Below, piece by piece: positions 15,981-16,641 of a stretch of DNA of 16,641 bases. The stretch is from Flavobacteriaceae bacterium UBA4439 (GTDB taxonomy: Bacteria; Bacteroidota; Bacteroidia; Flavobacteriales; Flavobacteriaceae), in contig DGPN01000056.1 in assembly GCA_002390455.1 (NCBI GenBank), positions 1 through 16,641 of the forward strand, written 5' to 3'. The position numbers and the translations under genes are program-made. The stretch's first letter is position 1. Each line of letters opens with the position of its first letter. The notes beneath the pieces are model-generated. The model searched no databases. It was given only the letters and a program-made list of their open reading frames with translations, and was not told the origin of the DNA.

Positions 15981-16004
15981 TCAAAAATGTTACATCAGTA
16001 ACCG
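15981..16004 (-). terminator. Weak hairpin plus T-rich tail after pnp
   Basis: On the leftward strand GTTAC-TGAT-GTAAC (15989-16002) forms a 5-base-pair stem with a 4-base loop just after the pnp stop, followed by ATTTTTGATTTTT. This could be a weak intrinsic terminator or an RNA processing site between pnp and rpoD. The stem is short, so read-through into rpoD is expected and the call is tentative. Confidence 0.4.
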
Positions 16005-16007
16005 TAT

Positions 16008-16641
16008 TTATTCATTTCTTGTGTTTTTACTTCTTTCAGGACGAGGCAATAAAGCTTTTCTAGAAACTTTTTCTTTTCTTGTTCTTGAGTCAATTCCAAA
16101 ATATTTAACTTCAAGAATATCTGCTAAATTCAAAATATCACTTACGTTTTCAGTTCGTTCCCAAGCTAGTTCGCTTACGTGTAACAAGACTTCATTTCCT
16201 GGTGCTTCTGTATATTCCACTACCGCTCCAAAGTCAAGTATTTTGATAACCTTTACTTCGTAAGTGTTTCCAACCTTCGGCTTGAAAGTAACAGAATCAA
16301 TTTTACCTTCCACCATTGCAATACCGTCAGGAGAAGTTCCTAAGATTTCAATTATTCCTTCTTCTGTAACAGGATCTTCTGTGATTACTATAGTACAACC
16401 AGATTCTTTTTGAAGCTCTTGAATTACTTTACCTCCAGGACCAATCATAGCGCCAATAAATTCATTTGGAATACGTCTGTTGATCATTTTTGGAGCATGA
16501 GCTTTGACACTCTCATTGGGTTGATCGATGGTTTCGACGAGTTTTTCGAGTATGTGTAAACGACCTTCTCTGGCTTGTTTTAGAGCTTTGACCAAAATCT
16601 CATAGGATAATCCTTTAATTTTGATGTCCATTTGGCAAGCC
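16008..16641 (-). CDS. pnp: Polyribonucleotide nucleotidyltransferase (PNPase), 3' part of gene only
   Basis: The last 210 codons of PNPase, the phosphorolytic 3'-5' exoribonuclease of mRNA decay. The frame stays open to the right edge, where Ala-Cys-Gln precedes MDIKIKGLSYEIL, which is family-typical; the Met at 16631 is therefore internal, not the start. The visible part covers the end of the second RNase PH core (EGRLHILEKL helix), the KH domain with IPNEFIGAMIGPGGKVIQEL and its GPGG RNA-binding loop, and the S1 domain with VKVIKILDFGAVVEY and EVLLHVSELAW. The C-terminal tail is short and basic (RPERSKNTRNE). The catalytic centre lies outside the window. It is followed by rpoD on the same strand. 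Confidence 0.95.
   Translation of the reverse strand, partial: ACQMDIKIKGLSYEILVKALKQAREGRLHILEKLVETIDQPNESVKAHAPKMINRRIPNEFIGAMIGPGGKVIQELQKESGCTIVITEDPVTEEGIIEILGTSPDGIAMVEGKIDSVTFKPKVGNTYEVKVIKILDFGAVVEYTEAPGNEVLLHVSELAWERTENVSDILNLADILEVKYFGIDSRTRKEKVSRKALLPRPERSKNTRNE

Noticed and set aside
16008..16631. PNPase tail as a complete 207-residue protein starting at 16631
   Set aside because: The frame continues to the window edge with residues that match the PNPase core, so the Met is internal.

Overview
The window suggests a marine Flavobacteriia/Flavobacteriaceae-type Bacteroidota genome. The evidence is AT-rich DNA with start codons in A/T-rich context and no obvious Shine-Dalgarno sequences, a short primary sigma factor lacking region 1.1, the pnp-rpoD-rpe gene order, an OmpA-type porin with thrombospondin type-3 repeats, and secreted sulfatase and glycosidase genes. 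No RNA genes, insertion sequences, CRISPR arrays or prophage genes were seen. No gap between genes exceeds 300 bases.

Region 1 (1-8909) is a glycan-degradation locus in three transcription blocks. A leftward pair encodes a lipoprotein GH78 alpha-L-rhamnosidase (651-3086) and a NupG-like MFS permease (1-618, cut by the left edge). Divergent from it is a lipoprotein type I sulfatase (3353-5101). Converging on the sulfatase is a tight leftward trio: SGNH/GDSL hydrolase (8223-8909), GH39 glycosidase (6593-8212) and GH32 fructosidase-type hydrolase (5122-6591). All five enzymes carry export signals, so they probably act in the periplasm or at the outer membrane on a sulfated, possibly acylated, rhamnose-containing oligosaccharide, with the permease importing a released sugar. 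No SusC/SusD pair, polysaccharide lyase or regulator lies inside the window. The GH32 is the odd member of the set.

Region 2 (8971-13002) is a trehalose module. A fused trehalose-6-phosphate synthase/phosphatase (leftward) faces away from a GH15 protein of the trehalase/glucoamylase-like type (rightward), with only 33 bases between the chosen starts. This arrangement suggests linked synthesis and breakdown of trehalose.

Region 3 (13060-14376) is an OmpA-family outer-membrane protein with a beta-barrel, five Ca-binding TSP3 repeats and a peptidoglycan-binding domain. A compact hairpin (14384-14409) appears to terminate both this gene and the convergent rpe.

Region 4 (14408-16641) is the conserved housekeeping block, read leftward as pnp (3' part only), rpoD, rpe.

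No clearly undescribed system was identified. The strongest leads are the unusual enzyme combination in region 1, a palindrome cluster upstream of the sulfatase, and the SGNH protein with non-canonical catalytic blocks.
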